A stretch of 64,000 nucleotides of DNA from Tricholoma matsutake. Lineage: Eukaryota; Basidiomycota; Agaricomycetes; Agaricales; Tricholomataceae. Location: assembly GCA_026075535.2 (NCBI GenBank), contig AP026550.1, forward strand, positions 5,456,001 through 5,520,000. Direction: 5' to 3'. The position numbers and the translations under genes are program-made. Below the pieces are notes generated by a model. It was given only the letters and a program-made list of their open reading frames with translations, was not told the DNA's origin and made no database searches. Below, piece after piece: positions 36,252 to 48,750 of this stretch. Position 1 is the first letter of the stretch. Each line of letters begins with the position of its first letter.

Positions 36252-37891
36252 ATGGACTTGCACTTACCCCCCAACATGCAAGCAATGACTTATCGGCCCT
36301 CAGCTTACCAGTCTCGTGATCATGTCTCTGATCCATTTACCCCTCTTGACAACTCACTCTCTTCTCCTTCTCCTCACCCAATGCATGACTCTTCACTCTA
36401 TGCTACTCCAGGTGGGCTGGCGCTGCCAGACACAAGAGGATCCCCATTTTCTTCACCACCTACTGCTACCACTGGCAGTATTGTTGATGCGGAAACCATC
36501 GATGGATTGGCCAAAGACTTCAGGCTTGATCAGCAGCAGCATGCTAACTTACATGTGTTTGTGCGGGTGCATCAATGTTGCATCATTAACTGGGAAGACA
36601 GACACATAATTCATGTTGCTAGCTGGGATCCCTTCATCTGCCGCTCTCACAAGCAGATCTTTTGACACGTCTCTACATGCTAGTAGTTATGTATGGTGAT
36701 GCGGCAGAATGGCAATAATTGGCAGCCCAACAGGGAATTGGCAATCTGAAAGAACTGTTCACAGATCTGAAGATACATCTCAGGCAGACATTTACCTTCA
36801 GTGCAGAACAGCGAGTAGGAACTACTAACTTACAAAATATAGCATCTTGTGCTGACTTCCTACACAGGGAAATATCCGAGGCACTGCTCAAGATATTATT
36901 TACCAAGCAACACGTACCACCTTCACAACTATGCACATGGATGTTGAGGTATTTTTTCCCTGAGTTGTATGCCCCTATGACAATGATGATTCATCAAACT
37001 GTAGGCTGTTTTAAACAAAGAACGCACAGGAATGAAACTGGAAAATGTCTTTGGAAGTCCAGTGTGCAAGAAACAGCTTGCATAGATCATAAAGAAAACA
37101 TGTTCCAGTGTCTGAAATGCATTTTGACAAGATGTATGTTGATGGTGCTCCAGTTATTGTCACTTGTTGACCTAAAGTTCATAGCTATGAGATAGCGTTG
37201 CCCCAGATTCATTCCAGTCATTAGCCGAATTTACCTATGAATCTGCAATGAAGTATAAGCAAGGGGGCACTGGTGAGAAACTCGACCATGGATTTACAGT
37301 CCACAATGTGATCTTGGTACATTCCTGTTTTTGAGCACCAATAGACTCTACTAATGTAAAACCAAAGCAAAGGTTTATTCTTGACAACCCAGGCCTTCAT
37401 GGAGCACCTGATGAGTCTGACAGAGAAAGCTTCAAAGATGGTGATGTAAGCCAAGCCAAAAAGAAGCGTAAACGGACTGTTGGTGGATGTATACCAAAGG
37501 GTGGAGATTTCTGGAGTAAGGTGGACAGTTTATTTGCTCGTGAGATCCCCAAACTAGGTTGTAATCTGGCAGGAACACAGTGGAAAGAGTGCATGTGCTT
37601 GGTCAAAACTCTGGCAGGCTGATCTAATGTTATCTCAACAGCTATGTGAAAAAGATAATTATACTTGACAATGCATGCTTTGCAGCCTCGAACACAGAAA
37701 CCTTTTTTGAGCCCACTGCTGCTTCCACTGTTGCTGGTACAGAGTTACCCACTGGTCCTGAGAGTTCTAATTCTGGTCACTCAGCAGTACCGGGTAGTTG
37801 GGGGGGGGGGGGGGGGGGCTCTTGTAAATCATCACCAGGTGGTTGCACAAGGGGCTGGGCTTTTCAGTCATTTCTTGCAGTGATGCTTTGA
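36252..37891 (+). pseudogene. TE-linked hypothetical gene (agaricomycete family)
   Basis: Plus-strand fragments of a family that accompanies agaricomycete transposases: a Pro/Ser-rich start (MDLHLPPNMQ), a helical middle (LKELFTDLKIHLRQTFTF), and a C-terminal part with KKKRKRTVGGCIPKGGDFWSKVDS followed by IILDNACF. These lie in different frames with gaps between 36665 and 37660 that only partly look like introns. The KKKRKR run could be a nuclear signal. It follows the transposase-like gene 30769-35094 in the same direction, so it may belong to that element. Confidence 0.5.
37801..37818. repeat. Poly-G tract
   Basis: A run of about 18 G. Similar shorter tracts occur at about 38621-38631, 23009-23019 and 60587-60599. 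Length in the assembly may be unreliable, and such runs can form quadruplexes. Confidence 0.9.
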
Positions 37892-39603
37892 GGAGTGTCT
37901 TTGTCTTGTGTTACTTCATGATTGAATTAGATTGACATCTGGACTGATATTCCTGGGAGCTGTATGTCAAAATTACACGTAAACAGATACATATGGCCAC
38001 ACTACCTTTGGAAAACACATCTACTAGATGAATGACAAGGTTCAGAGAGGTCACGAGAAATGCTGACTGCCAAACACATCCTGGCTGTGGAAGTCACATG
38101 ATGTATATGTTTGTTGATCTCAAGTTCGACTTGAACCATCACATCAACAACCACTTTCTCCCATTCTCTCAGCTCTGCTGTTGTTGAACTTACACCAGCC
38201 CATCTGTGAGGGCATGTACCACATTGTCTGTGGTTTCCTTGATGCTTGTATGACCCAGTCTTGTGGGTTGCATCGGAATGGTGTTGTGTATTTGGAGCTG
38301 GGAACATATGTATCCTTGTTCTTTGTATGTGAAAAGGTTGGGGCAGGAGTTGGAGGCTGGAGCAAGGTGGATAGCGCGTGATCTCATGGAGTGTGGCATC
38401 CTGCTTGTCAAGTAGGATGATGCTATTATCTTAGGTGAGTTACGGTTATCATGATAAGTATATGACTTGATATATATTGTTTAATGTGCATGTTGGTTGC
38501 TCTCCCAGTGTACTCTGTATCACCTGTCTTTCATTCATGCCATACTATTATGACTATCAATATATTATACTGCATTATTGTTTGAATTTGAGCCTGTTTC
38601 TGAACCAGCAAACGAGCAGGGGGGGGGGGCATATTTTGAGCTATTCAACATCAGTACAGCCTGGATGCAAATAATGCAATATAACCCCAGTTTAAATTCA
38701 ATTGAGGTTGAGGCTAACCCAGTGAGCATTTCATCAGGATCAAACACTCTCCTAATTAGTCACGGGTTCTACTGTACTAACCCATGGTTCATTGGCGCCA
38801 ATTTTGACTTGGGGTTAATAGAAATGCCTGCCTGTGTAGTCTAAAGCGAGATGGATGCTTGCATCATGAGGTGCTCTGTTCATTCTGTGCAAGTCCCAGC
38901 ATTATTGTGGTAAGTGGTATACTCTAATTATTGCAACGTCATATTGGGAGCGAGCTGCTTCTGAGAAAACAAACCAATTTTTTGGTCTTTCATGCTATCG
39001 TGTTTTAAAGCGTCACGGGGGAACATCTATATTTACTTATCAGGGGCTTTAGGAGAACAAAGGAGTCAAGGAATATTTCGCAAAATAGTTTTGATTCTAC
39101 TGCTAAGTGCTTTCAGCTCATCATTTGCCTTTCTTTCAAATTCTTTGATCATACACAATTTTAGTGATAATGTCTTGTGCTTTCATGTTTTGTGAGCGTT
39201 ATTGCTGCAGGAGGCCTATAGTCACCAACATCTCGTCTGGCGCATGTGTTCATATATAGTGGGAACCACAATTGATGTCTTCAGCGCGAAAGAATCCCAG
39301 TCTACATTGTGAATCACTGAGTGTAGTTTCTATTTTTTTGTCTCCACTAAGCCTTCATCGACGTGTGTAGTGGACGGAGCCCTTTGCAGCAATCAATGCA
39401 TTTGAATCTGTTTATAAGCTTGTTTAGCTCCAATCTGCTTTATCTCGGTTACGCAGAACATCATTTTCTTCCCATTCTATGTGACAGTTGCGACTATTGG
39501 GTAACACCACAGGCAAAACCTAGGGCAGTTGAAACTGCCTTCGAGGCAGTATGGCACAGTGCCTGAATCAGTAATTATGTAATATTGCCCTTGTGATTGT
39601 CAC
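37892..39603. other. Gene-free stretch
   Basis: Open frames at about 38002-38411 overlap on both strands without domain character. No RNA gene or long repeat seen. Confidence 0.4.
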
Positions 39604-39606
39604 TAA

Positions 39607-39682
39607 CACAACGGGCAAGTTCCGAGGCAATTGACTCGCAGTTGACTTGTAGTTGACTCATGGTTGACTCATGGTTGACTGG
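39607..39682 (+). repeat. Left TIR and subterminal GTTGACT repeats
   Basis: Terminal 23 bases mirror the right end with a few C/T differences. Five GTTGACT or close variants follow at about 10-12-base spacing (39629-39680). Such subterminal arrays are transposase-binding sites in CACTA elements. Confidence 0.8.
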
Positions 39683-39937
39683 AGTTTGCACCTTATTACA
39701 TAATCCTACCAAATTGAGCACTTGGATTGATGCTTCCTTTTACAAACAAATATCTGTTTAAATCAATAGGTTCATGATAGTGACTATGGTGACAGGCATC
39801 AGACTGTTGCATGGGACAGTTAGAGGATGTACATCAGTTACAATAGCAACCAATTTTGATGTTTCTATTAAAATGGTCCAAAACAGCTGTCATTCTTTCC
39901 CCCTCTTTTCCTTCACTGAGGCTTCACCAAGTTCACC

Positions 39938-41331
39938 ATGCCTCCAGTCATATGTAACTGCACAATTTGTAGCACAAAAACCATCTTCATCAATGGTGTT
40001 GAACAGCCAGGACAGTATGTTGATGGTTCTACCTGTTTGAAGCATGAGAAACAGGATAAACAGCCTGTTTCACAACTGGCAAAGGGGAAGCGGCAATCAT
40101 CATCCCCAAGCCCATCACCAAAACATTCTAGAGCTTCTAATTCTCCCTCCAACATGGATACAAAGACCACCAACCAATCTTGGTGAACCAAGCCATGGCA
40201 AGCTCAAAGCTCAGGAATATCTCACCCTCTTCACATGTATCTTTCCCCTCATTATTCCTGAATTCTGGTACATGACTACTGCCACAAATCTCCACCACCA
40301 GCACTTCTACTGCTTCTATCATGTTGCAGCAACAAATATTGTAGCTGCATATCAAACCTCCAATGCTGATGCTGATGCCTATACTCAGCATTATATTCAA
40401 TATTGAACTGCTATTCAACAACTTTTTCCACATCGTCCATCCAAGCCAAACCATCATTATGCAATGCATAATGGTGCTCTTCTCAAATATTGGGGTCCTT
40501 TGGCTTCTTTTAGTGAGTTTCCAGGTGAACGAATGAATGGAAAGTTGCAAAAAATGAACACCAATTATCATCTCCATATGTGTTTCAATTATTTTGCTCA
40601 AAATTTGATAGCTAATACCAAGATCAGGGGATTTAGATCTTACAATGCTTCGTCAGATAAGTTGTCAAGCACATGTAGATGCTTTATTGCACAGTGAAGA
40701 TCATTTAAAAGAATTATGTGATATTCTTGAGCCAGAAGACATGGACATGGATGACCATCCAGTACCTCTCCAGCCTACAGAAGTGGCAGATATTCTAGCA
40801 AAGGCACCTTGCCTTCTTGAAGTAGATTATAACAATCTGCTTAATTATCTTCACCAGACAGGAAGACCATACTGAGCTTACTCTGATCTTCCCCATCCAC
40901 CAAATGCCATTATTCTCCCTCCACAAGCCCAGCATCTTTTGCAGGTGCATCATGATGAGTGCACATTCAGTTGTGAAAAGTCACATAAAGGAAACAGTGC
41001 TATAAAGTTCTACAATCCATTGACGCAGGCTCATGATATAGGATTCATTCAAAACATTTGGAGACTTCTGCTGGAGGGAATAATGCACACCTTTATAAGA
41101 GTCCTCTCACATCAATCACTATCTACACAAGAGGAGAGGCAGGCACCATTCATACACCACCCTGGATTTATGGTACGAATTGTTGATGCACTCCCCTCTA
41201 ACAACCTTAGTATTATTGAGCCTGTCCATATTATCACTCATGTCACAACTGTCCAGCGGCCAGCAGGCACTTATGGTATTGGCAGGAAGGTCCTGGTTGT
41301 ATGTTGGGCTCCCAACAGAGGGCGCCAATAA
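39938..41331 (+). pseudogene. TNP2-like transposase, internally deleted
   Basis: The N-terminal Cys motif (CNCTICSTKTIFINGVEQPG) and a Ser/Pro linker are followed within about 200 bases by the extreme C-terminal region of this transposase class: HGKLKAQEYLTLF, NHHYAMHN..LLKYWGPL, SEFPGERMNGKLQKMNTN, then a tail to 41331. The catalytic core of several hundred residues that normally separates these parts is missing, and the remaining parts lie in different frames. The element can therefore move only with help from another copy. Confidence 0.7.
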
Positions 41332-41994
41332 TTTTGCATTCCTGGCAATCTGTAAATGACTGTTATAACCACAATTATGCCTTCATTCTATGCTTCATTT
41401 TCCTGTTCTGACTTCTTTCCAACTTGAAATCTTGTTCTGCTTCTACTTCCTTATTCTGTTCTGTGCTATCTTTAACATACTACCTATGCTCTGTTTCTGC
41501 ATATTTAAGTCTACAGTATTGTTTGTAATACCTTAGTCTGATAATCGCACTCGATTAACACCAACTTGCAACTCATAATCCTGTGCATTAGTTCTTAGCT
41601 TGCTCATCTCGTGCACAACACCCCTCGAAGTTATGGACATGCATAAGCACAGGGAGGCACAGCTCACTGAAGCCAAGTCTGTTCCACCCTTGTATGTTGC
41701 CGCATGGCTCACTCACTCTGTGCGCATATTGCACTCTACTCATGCGGTTGTCTTTTGTCAGGTCATAGATTTTCCCTTTATCTGCCTTACCCTACATCCA
41801 TATCTCTCACATGTCTTGGATCACAACAGTTGTCTTTCATCAGGTTGTAGATTTTCCCCACGTCCATTTTGCCCTACATCTGTCTCTCATGTGTCTCAGA
41901 TTGTAACAATAGCTTTGGATAAATAGAAAAGATGGTATTAACTTGAAATACATTAAGTGACTTGGCAAGCATGAATATGAAGAGGTAAGTAAAT
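41332..41994. other. Spacer between convergent genes of the CACTA element
   Basis: 3' flanks of the two convergent genes. A short imperfect repeat (TTGTCTTT..TCAGGT..TAGATTTTCCC at about 41748 and 41829) is present. No gene. Confidence 0.5.
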
Positions 41995-43664
41995 CAATTA
42001 CCACCATTAACCAGAATATGTATTAAACAGCACCCATATCTCATTCATCACCTGAGCCCTCATCTCCCGACCCCTCACCTGATACATCTGGCTCATCTTC
42101 ATCATCCTCATCATCCTGCTGCAGTGCTGCTCAAGTCGTTCCAATTTGTCTGGCATAGGTAGCTTGTATTCTGCCTGCACTTCATCACCATATTTGGCCA
42201 TAAACTCCTTCTCTGGCATACTCTTCCATTTCTCACACTCATCCCAGCTGGCACAGAGCTCTGCAGGTGGCAGAGCAACATAAGTACCATTCTTGACATA
42301 TTGGGCATGCTCACGGAGAGAAAGATTGTTCCAATAGATAGGATCAAATTAATCAATTGGGACTTTCTTTGGGAGAGCAGTGAGCTCAGATAACTTTGGC
42401 ATGGGGGGGTCTTCACAGTGTCGCTCCAGTCTACAGATAAATAGGATCAGTCAAATGTAAAAAGAAAAACAAAGATTGGCCAACTTAAGGTGTCTTCTTT
42501 TGCTTCTATTCATCTGCTTGTGCTCTTGATCAGCCATTCTAAAGAATGCAGTAACTTTTGTCGAACGTCCCTCCTTCTCCTTGATGAGGTACACTGCATC
42601 AACTGACTCAGCATTCCCTTCAGCCAACTCATCATCTGAATGGGCCTCATTCTCTCTAGCCAAGGCCACAATGTGTTTATTGAAACCACTTGCCCTGAAC
42701 ATGTCCATCCTGCCATCAGCAAGCTATCAAGGTTTATCAGTAAATACAATCTGCAAATGGCATATACAGAATTCCAGGAATTACATACCACACTATGTCA
42801 TTTCCATACTCCAGTCATCTGCTTTGCTTTCGCAACACTTCCTTTCTTTGCCTCTGACTTGGCAATACCATGCATATATGAGAAAACAAAGCTTCGATAA
42901 AGTTTACACATAAGTGCAAAATCATTGACACACAACATGTTTGTTCCCATGTGAGAGTATCCAAATGCACCTGAGACCTGCTCAAATGTCTTGAGGGCAA
43001 TGTGCTCATGAAGGAGATTATACATAGACTCCGGATCATTACCCAAGACATCAGGTGCCCACTGTTGAAGCCCAAGGCATGCCACCGACCTGAACATGAG
43101 CAACAGATGGGATTCCGGAATGCACTTGATATTGTTGGCAATAATCCCAACTGAGTCTGAGATAGAGTTAAGGAGCTCGCGCACTTTCATTTGGGTGCCC
43201 TGAATGCTAGCTGAGTTGTCATCAAGACTGGCTGTGACAGAGTTCTGCAACTGTGCTTCAGAGGTAAAGCGGTGGGTGAAGGGTACTTTGTCATCTTCTG
43301 TGACCTTGGGGGGGACAGTAGTCTGGTGTGGTAAGCTCCAAAGGACACAGAGATGAAGCTCAAGTGCAGCCTGAAAGTGATTTAGACTTTAAAGTGCTTG
43401 AATACAATGAATGTGCACCTTTGTCTTCTCAGCCTCCTTTGGTACCTCTCCTTTTCTCATGTGCCAATCACTAGGCTTCTTGGGCTTCTTGGGCTGCTTT
43501 GTGAAGGCCTTGTGGGCTTTCTTTGCTTGCAAAGCTCTTGAACCAGGGTTCATGTTGCTCAGAGAACGCTTGCGCTTGCCAAGTCCAGCCTGAGATGGGC
43601 CAGCCTCCCCTGAACTAGAACTCGCACGAGGATTCATTGTAGTTTCAGAGTCAATAGAAGACAA
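41995..43664 (-). pseudogene. Companion gene of the CACTA element (agaricomycete family)
   Basis: Minus-strand spliced gene of an agaricomycete TE-linked family with unknown function. ATG at 43655 or 43664; a Lys/Arg-rich, probably nuclear-directed N-terminus (GKRKRSLS, KKPKKPSDW). Middle exon 43250-42798 with the family block EHIALKTFEQVSGAFGYSHMG and LCKLYRSFVFSYM. Next exon from about 42726 with GFNKHIVALARE, AHSDDE and YLIKEKEGRSTKVTAFFR. Last exon with PEKEFMAKYGDEVQAEYKLP. Within the last exon a TAA near 42346 stands where the family has a conserved Trp (PID-W-FDP), so this copy looks inactive. It faces the deleted transposase tail to tail. Confidence 0.65.
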
Positions 43665-44262
43665 TGGAATAAAGAGTCCAGGTTGTTAAATGTATGATTC
43701 ACCATCTCTCTTTCTATCCTACTTCTATTCCATGTCCTATCACTTGTAGTTACACTCATGGGCACTTAGAGTAGTTTCCACCTTGTGTTTATCACTGTTT
43801 GTTTCACAGTATGTAGACTGCAGAGTCTGGAGTTTTGCACTCTTCAGTTGCTCACTCTGGACTCCAGCTGTTCAGTCTATCTGAGTCTCCCTTCACAGTT
43901 GCTAGGTTAAACTGCACTAAAGGCAACCTCAGACTTTAGCACAGGTATCCAGTAAAGCCAGAAGACGAGTATGTGCAAACACGTCGAGAACAAAGGAACT
44001 CGAGATTGCCGCAAGCATGATCACATGATGCGTTGGAACCTGCCAAACTCACCATGTTGAGTCGTCAACACCCTCAACACCTCTGGCAGCAATGTATCGT
44101 AGTTCTGATCAGAAATAATAAAATTGTTTATTGAAGTACAGAATAAAGTTTTCAGCTAAACTATAGCATGAACTTGGCATGAACTGGATGATAAACATTC
44201 AGTGTCAATGTCACTCACTCATGAAATGTTATTACTAAAGTATATTACATCACTACAAATGA
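43665..44262. other. Spacer inside the CACTA element
   Basis: Upstream region of the companion gene up to the right subterminal repeats. No coding frame or further repeat seen; promoter sequence is expected here. Confidence 0.5.
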
Positions 44263-44333
44263 CAACTACCAGTCAAACACAAGTCAAACACGAATCAACT
44301 ACAAATCAACTGCCTCAAGGCTTGCCCATTGTG
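44263..44333 (-). repeat. Right TIR and subterminal repeats
   Basis: Inverted counterpart of the left end: AGTCAAAC and AATCAACT motifs, then the terminal TGCCTCAAGGCTTGCCCATT and GTG, followed by TAA. Confidence 0.8.
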
Positions 44334-44339
44334 TAAGTT

Positions 44340-45064
44340 ATCAAGAATCATCATGTGGTGCAACAACTTTTGTTGTATTATTCTTGTTACTATGTAGGTT
44401 ACATAACATACTTCACATAAATATGGAGTAGCAGTTAGTACCATCTGAATACTCCTTTTGTAGTGAGTCGAGGGGGATCTCCTTATATCACACACCAAAA
44501 GAACATGAATAACATATATATTTCGTGTATTGGTAGTGGTTAAAAAGATTGCTTATGTAAATAGAAGGCTGGTCGCTTTATAGGGGCCATCCAGGTCAAC
44601 AGTAATGAAATATAATATATACAAATGCAGGGTCAAGCCCCGGGTCACCACACCCTCCCCCTTAGGCTTCGTCCAGGGGAGAAGCATAATGTTTTGAGTA
44701 AATAGACGATCTCGAAGAGAGCATGTAGGTATCGTCAGGGTATGACAAAAAGAATCAATTCATTCATTTATTAAAAAATGCGACGACCTCATTTAGTAGG
44801 GTCATTGTGGATGTGGGTATCATCAAAACTCAACGATGATATGTGGGACTTGCTGAGGGTCGACGAGGATTCGGGGAGGTTGGCATCAACTAACATACAC
44901 CTAACTTCCTCCAGGGTGGTAGGTATGGGTACTTCATGCTCATAATCAGGCACGGAGGGAAGTATGGTCATGTCATTGGTCAATGCCAACAAAGACAATT
45001 GGGATATGGGGGTCTCCGGGGTGTTCCCCAGAGCAGAGGCGTCTGTCAAGAAATTCTCCATCAT
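44340..45064 (-). mobile_element. 3' end of a minus-strand LTR retroelement (PPT, LTR start, ORF end)
   Basis: On the minus strand the purine tract TAAGGGGGAGGG (44664-44653) is followed directly by TGTGGTGACCCG (from 44652), as a polypurine tract before a 3' LTR. Just upstream of it, an open frame 45064-44789 ends in SFDDTHIHNDPTK. The outer LTR end and the partner LTR are not found. The remnant abuts the truncated 5' end of the plus-strand gypsy element. Confidence 0.45.
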
Positions 45065-45074
45065 TTTCTGAAAG

Positions 45075-45675
45075 ATTAGGCGTCATGATGGACGACCTAT
45101 TCAAAAACAAGCTGCGCTACAGAGGCACGGCCACTTTGAGGAGATCCTCTAAGAAAATAACCCATCCTCCTTGCTCCGAGAAGGATAACAGGTGCTTCGT
45201 GGCGAAAATGAAGCTTCATGAACTTGAAGCTTTCATTCTCCTCGATTCAGGCTGCACATCTGATTCAATTTCCCCAGAATTCACCATGTCAGCAAATCTT
45301 AAAGCCCACAAATTGGAAGAACTGGTGCCCTTGCAATTAGGCACCGTTGGAAGCTGTTCAAAGATAAACTTCGGACTATTCACTGATTTTGAAATCGGTG
45401 AAATAAAAAACAACCATTATTTTGATGTTGTTAACATCGATAGATACGACGCCATTCTAGGCACCGTCTTCATGAGGAAACACAGGATAGTCCTAGACTT
45501 TGAACGTGATGAAGTATGCATCAAGGGCAAACACCTCGATACCATTATCGAGGGCCCTAACACTTTCAAGCAAGCCCGTCGGCATGCTATGTGTCCTAAC
45601 CTCCCAAGGATGAGTGACGTGAGAGCGGCCTCCTGGCCACACAACAGAAGAAGGACCCGGACAAGCCTGGTCTGA
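45075..45675 (+). CDS. Gypsy 1 gag remnant and aspartic protease
   Basis: Open frame with a retroviral-type protease active site (FILLDSGCTSDSISPEF), the usual flap-side hydrophobic stretch and the DAILGTVFMRKH motif that resembles the second half of the fold (ILG). It would process the polyprotein in virus-like particles. The frame is open from 44983 but coding character starts near 45075. It stops at 45675, and the polyprotein continues in another frame from 45681. Confidence 0.7.
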
Positions 45676-45680
45676 GTTCC

Positions 45681-47512
45681 ATGAAGGTGCAACCTCTGTC
45701 TGTTAGACGTAGGAATGATGAAATGGAAGAAGTAGACGATGTTGACAAACATTGTCGGTCTACACTAAAACCTTCGGACCCCATCCTTTTAGGACCCGAA
45801 GATGAACCCTTGAGCGATGAAGAAGGCAATCTAGAAGAGATCGTCCAGGAATTTACTTGGGATAGATTCCCCGAGGGACCCAATTTGGATTCGACCCCTC
45901 TATCCCTGTGGTACTTCCGCCAGATCAGGTCGATGACCTGAACGACATACTCTTCGCAATTTGTGAAGAGCTGGGTGATAAAGCAAAATGCAAAGGACCC
46001 CTTTCAAAAAAGGACCTTCCATGCCTCCAAGAGGAGTGGAAATAATCTTGTCAGGACATCCTCAGTGGAGTTCCTGGCAAACAACCTCCTTTGAGGGACA
46101 TAAACCACCACATCCCATTGGTGGATGAGAAGAAGAACTATAACTACTATCTTCCGAAATGTCCTGACTCAATGAGGAAACCCCTTGCCAAGAAAATAGC
46201 CAGGTACTGCAAAGCAGGCTGGTGGCGTCCTGCCTGCATGGAGCAAGCCGCTCTGATGCTAGTAGTTCCCAAGAAAAGTGGGAAACTTTGCACTGTGATC
46301 AATTCAGTGAAACATAACACTAACACAGTGAAAGATGTTACACCATTTCCTGATCAAGACTTGATTTGTCTTGATGTTGCTCGAGCTAAGTACCACTCGA
46401 AAATCGACCTCTCCGATGCCTATGAGCAGGTCCAGGTTGCCCCAGAAGACATCTGGAAAACCACCTTCTCGATGGTTCAAGGCATATATGAGAGTCTTGT
46501 TATGCAACAAGGCGACTGCAATGCACCCTCAACCTTCCAAAGGTTGATGAACTCTATATTCCGAGATTACATCGGAATCTTCATCCATGCCTACCTGGAT
46601 GATATCTTCATGTTCAGCGACATGATTGAAGAACACCAGAAGCATCTGGAGCTCATGTTTCACAGACTATGCAAGCATTCTCTGTACCTCCGTGCAGAGA
46701 AATGTGAACTCTACCCTGAAATGGTAGAGTGTCTCAGTCATATGATTGACGAGCACGGCCTACATGCGGATAGTGACAAAATGGCCCATATACGAGAGTG
46801 TAAAGCTCCTCGTAATTATCACAAAGTCCAGCGTTTTCTGGGACTCGTGCAGTATCTGGCACATTTCCTGCCAGATATAAGTGCTTTCACTAGTCCCCTT
46901 TCAGCTATGACAAAGAACGGTCAAGCCTTTTTATGGCGACCATTGCACGATCATTGCTTCCAGATGATTAAACACATCTGTTGCACGACACCAGTGCTGA
47001 AGCCTATCGACCCAGATTCACCTGAGCCGATATGGGTGATCTGTGATGCCTCAGTCTTTGGGACTGGGGTGATGTATGGTCAGGGACCTGAGTGGCAGAC
47101 TTGCCGCCCCGCTGGGTTCCTGTCCAAGAAATTCTCTGACGCTCAAAGGAACTACCGTACCTTTGAGCATGAAACAATCACCATACTTGAGGCACTCCTC
47201 AAGTGGGAAGACAAACTGATCGGTAGACGCATTCATGTCATCACTGATCACCAGGTGCTTGAGTTCTTCCAAACTCAATGCCGGCTATCTGCTAGGCAAA
47301 CACAATGGATGGAGTATCTGTCGTGTTTCAACTTTGACATTTGTTATGTCAAAGGCAAATTGAACAAAGTAGCGGATGCTCTGTCCCGCTACTACCAGTT
47401 TGACTCTTGGGACAATGCTCCATTAGTCCAACACTACGTCTTTGCAGACATACGTCTCGACCCCAACCATGAGGATCTCCTGTGGGATCGACACCTCAAA
47501 ATCAAAAATTGA
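45681..47512 (+). CDS. Gypsy 1 reverse transcriptase and RNase H
   Basis: 45681-45941 is an acidic linker. After a damaged segment, 46091-47512 encodes RT then RNase H. RT motifs: NHHIPLVDE, MLVVPKKSGKLCTVIN, KIDLSDAYEQVQVAPED, QGDCNAPSTFQRLMN, and the catalytic YLDDIF at about residue 167 of this frame, intact. RNase H: WVICDASVFGTG (first Asp), EHETITILEALLKWEDKL (Glu), HVITDHQVLEFF (Asp), then VKGKLNKVADALSR. Length is normal for these domains. It may derive from a recently active copy, since the catalytic residues are kept. Confidence 0.85.
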
Positions 47513-48750
47513 GTAATTGAAACTCATTCCGCTGCTTCCCAGCAGAGATGAGTTAGTGAACAGCTCAAAGCTCTTTGAGAACGAGTTGAAGATCGTGAAG
47601 CTGCTGCAGCCGTAATGACTGCGAATGCAGAAGAAGCAACCACACCTTCTTCAAAGACCAACCAATCACAGGATGATCCTTCGATTTATGCCTCTCAGGC
47701 TAAAGGGCCTTACCTGCACATTCACATGTCAGAGGTAGACCCTCTGAACGATGATATCCGAAAAGGATACATCAAGGACAAACACTTCAAGAAGGTTCGT
47801 GAAAATCCAAAGGACCACCTGGAATTCCAGACCCAAGACGGTTACATTTGGAGGAAGAACAGATGGGGTGAAGAGGTCCTTTGTGTTCCCACCTCTACTT
47901 CCAAAGGTATGACCTTACATGGTTGAATCATCGAACAAGCCCACACATTGGTGGGGCATTTCGGGCCTCTGAAGACATCGGAATACATCCGACATTGGTA
48001 TTGGTGGCCTCAACTTCAACACGAAGTCGAGAAATACTGTGATTCATGTGAACCTTGCATCTGCTCAAAGGGGGAATACCGCTCCCCTCGAGGCAAGCTG
48101 CACTCATTACTGACACCCATGAGACCATGGGAGTCAATTGGGATGGATTTCATCGGACCCTTCCCAGAGTCCAAAGGATTTAACTACCTTTGGGTAATCA
48201 TCTGTCGTCTGTCTTCAATGGTTCACTTAATCCCAGTGAACACGACGATGACCGCATCACAACTATCTCCCATCTTCGTGAAGGAGGTTGTCCATTTGCA
48301 TGGACTACCTAGCTCAATTGTTTGCGATCAAGACTCTAAATTCACGTCCAAATGGTGGCGTGAAATCCACCGTATCTTGTACATCAAATTACCTATGTCC
48401 ACTTCATTCCATCCTCAGATGGATGGAATAACAGAATGCGCAAATTGTTCAATTGCTCAGATTCTCCAAGCGTTCATTGTGTCCAATCAACAGGATTGGG
48501 TAAAGTTCCTCTCTCTAGTAGAGTTTGCCATAAACTCTACAATTAACAGGGCGATGGGCATGGCCCCATTTGAAATCAACTATGGATTCTTGCCTCGTAT
48601 AATGCAAGAACTTCCTTCAACAGAACACATTCCTCCCGGAGTGCATACTTTCACAATGAATGCACTGTGAAACATGACCTTGGCCCATGATAGTATCATT
48701 GCTGAAAGAATCTTTCAACAACACTATGCAAACAAGCATCGGTGCGAGGA
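47513..48750 (+). pseudogene. Gypsy 1 integrase, N-terminal and catalytic part
   Basis: Same frame as the RT, interrupted by stops at 47510, near 47553, 47924 (TGA in LHG-stop-IIEQ, where Arg is expected) and 48668 (TGA in NAL-stop-NMT). The zinc-binding HHCC motif is present (HTLVGHFG..CDSCEPC). The DDE triad appears complete: GMDFIGPF, VCDQDSKFTS and GITECANC. The frame runs to GAGGA at 48746-48750, where element 2 is inserted. Confidence 0.75.

Larger units (their letters stand above)
39607..44333 (+). mobile_element. CACTA-type element, 4727 bp, with TAA target duplication
   Basis: The left end starts CACAACGGGCAAGTTCCGAG and the right end read inward on the minus strand starts CACAATGGGCAAGCCTTGAG. 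The bases TAA flank it on both sides (39604-39606 and 44334-44336). CACNN ends with a 3-bp duplication are the mark of CACTA/EnSpm elements. Inside the ends are short subterminal repeats of GTTGACT (left) and their complement (right). The element carries an internally deleted TNP2-like gene (plus) and a convergent companion gene (minus). Confidence 0.85.
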
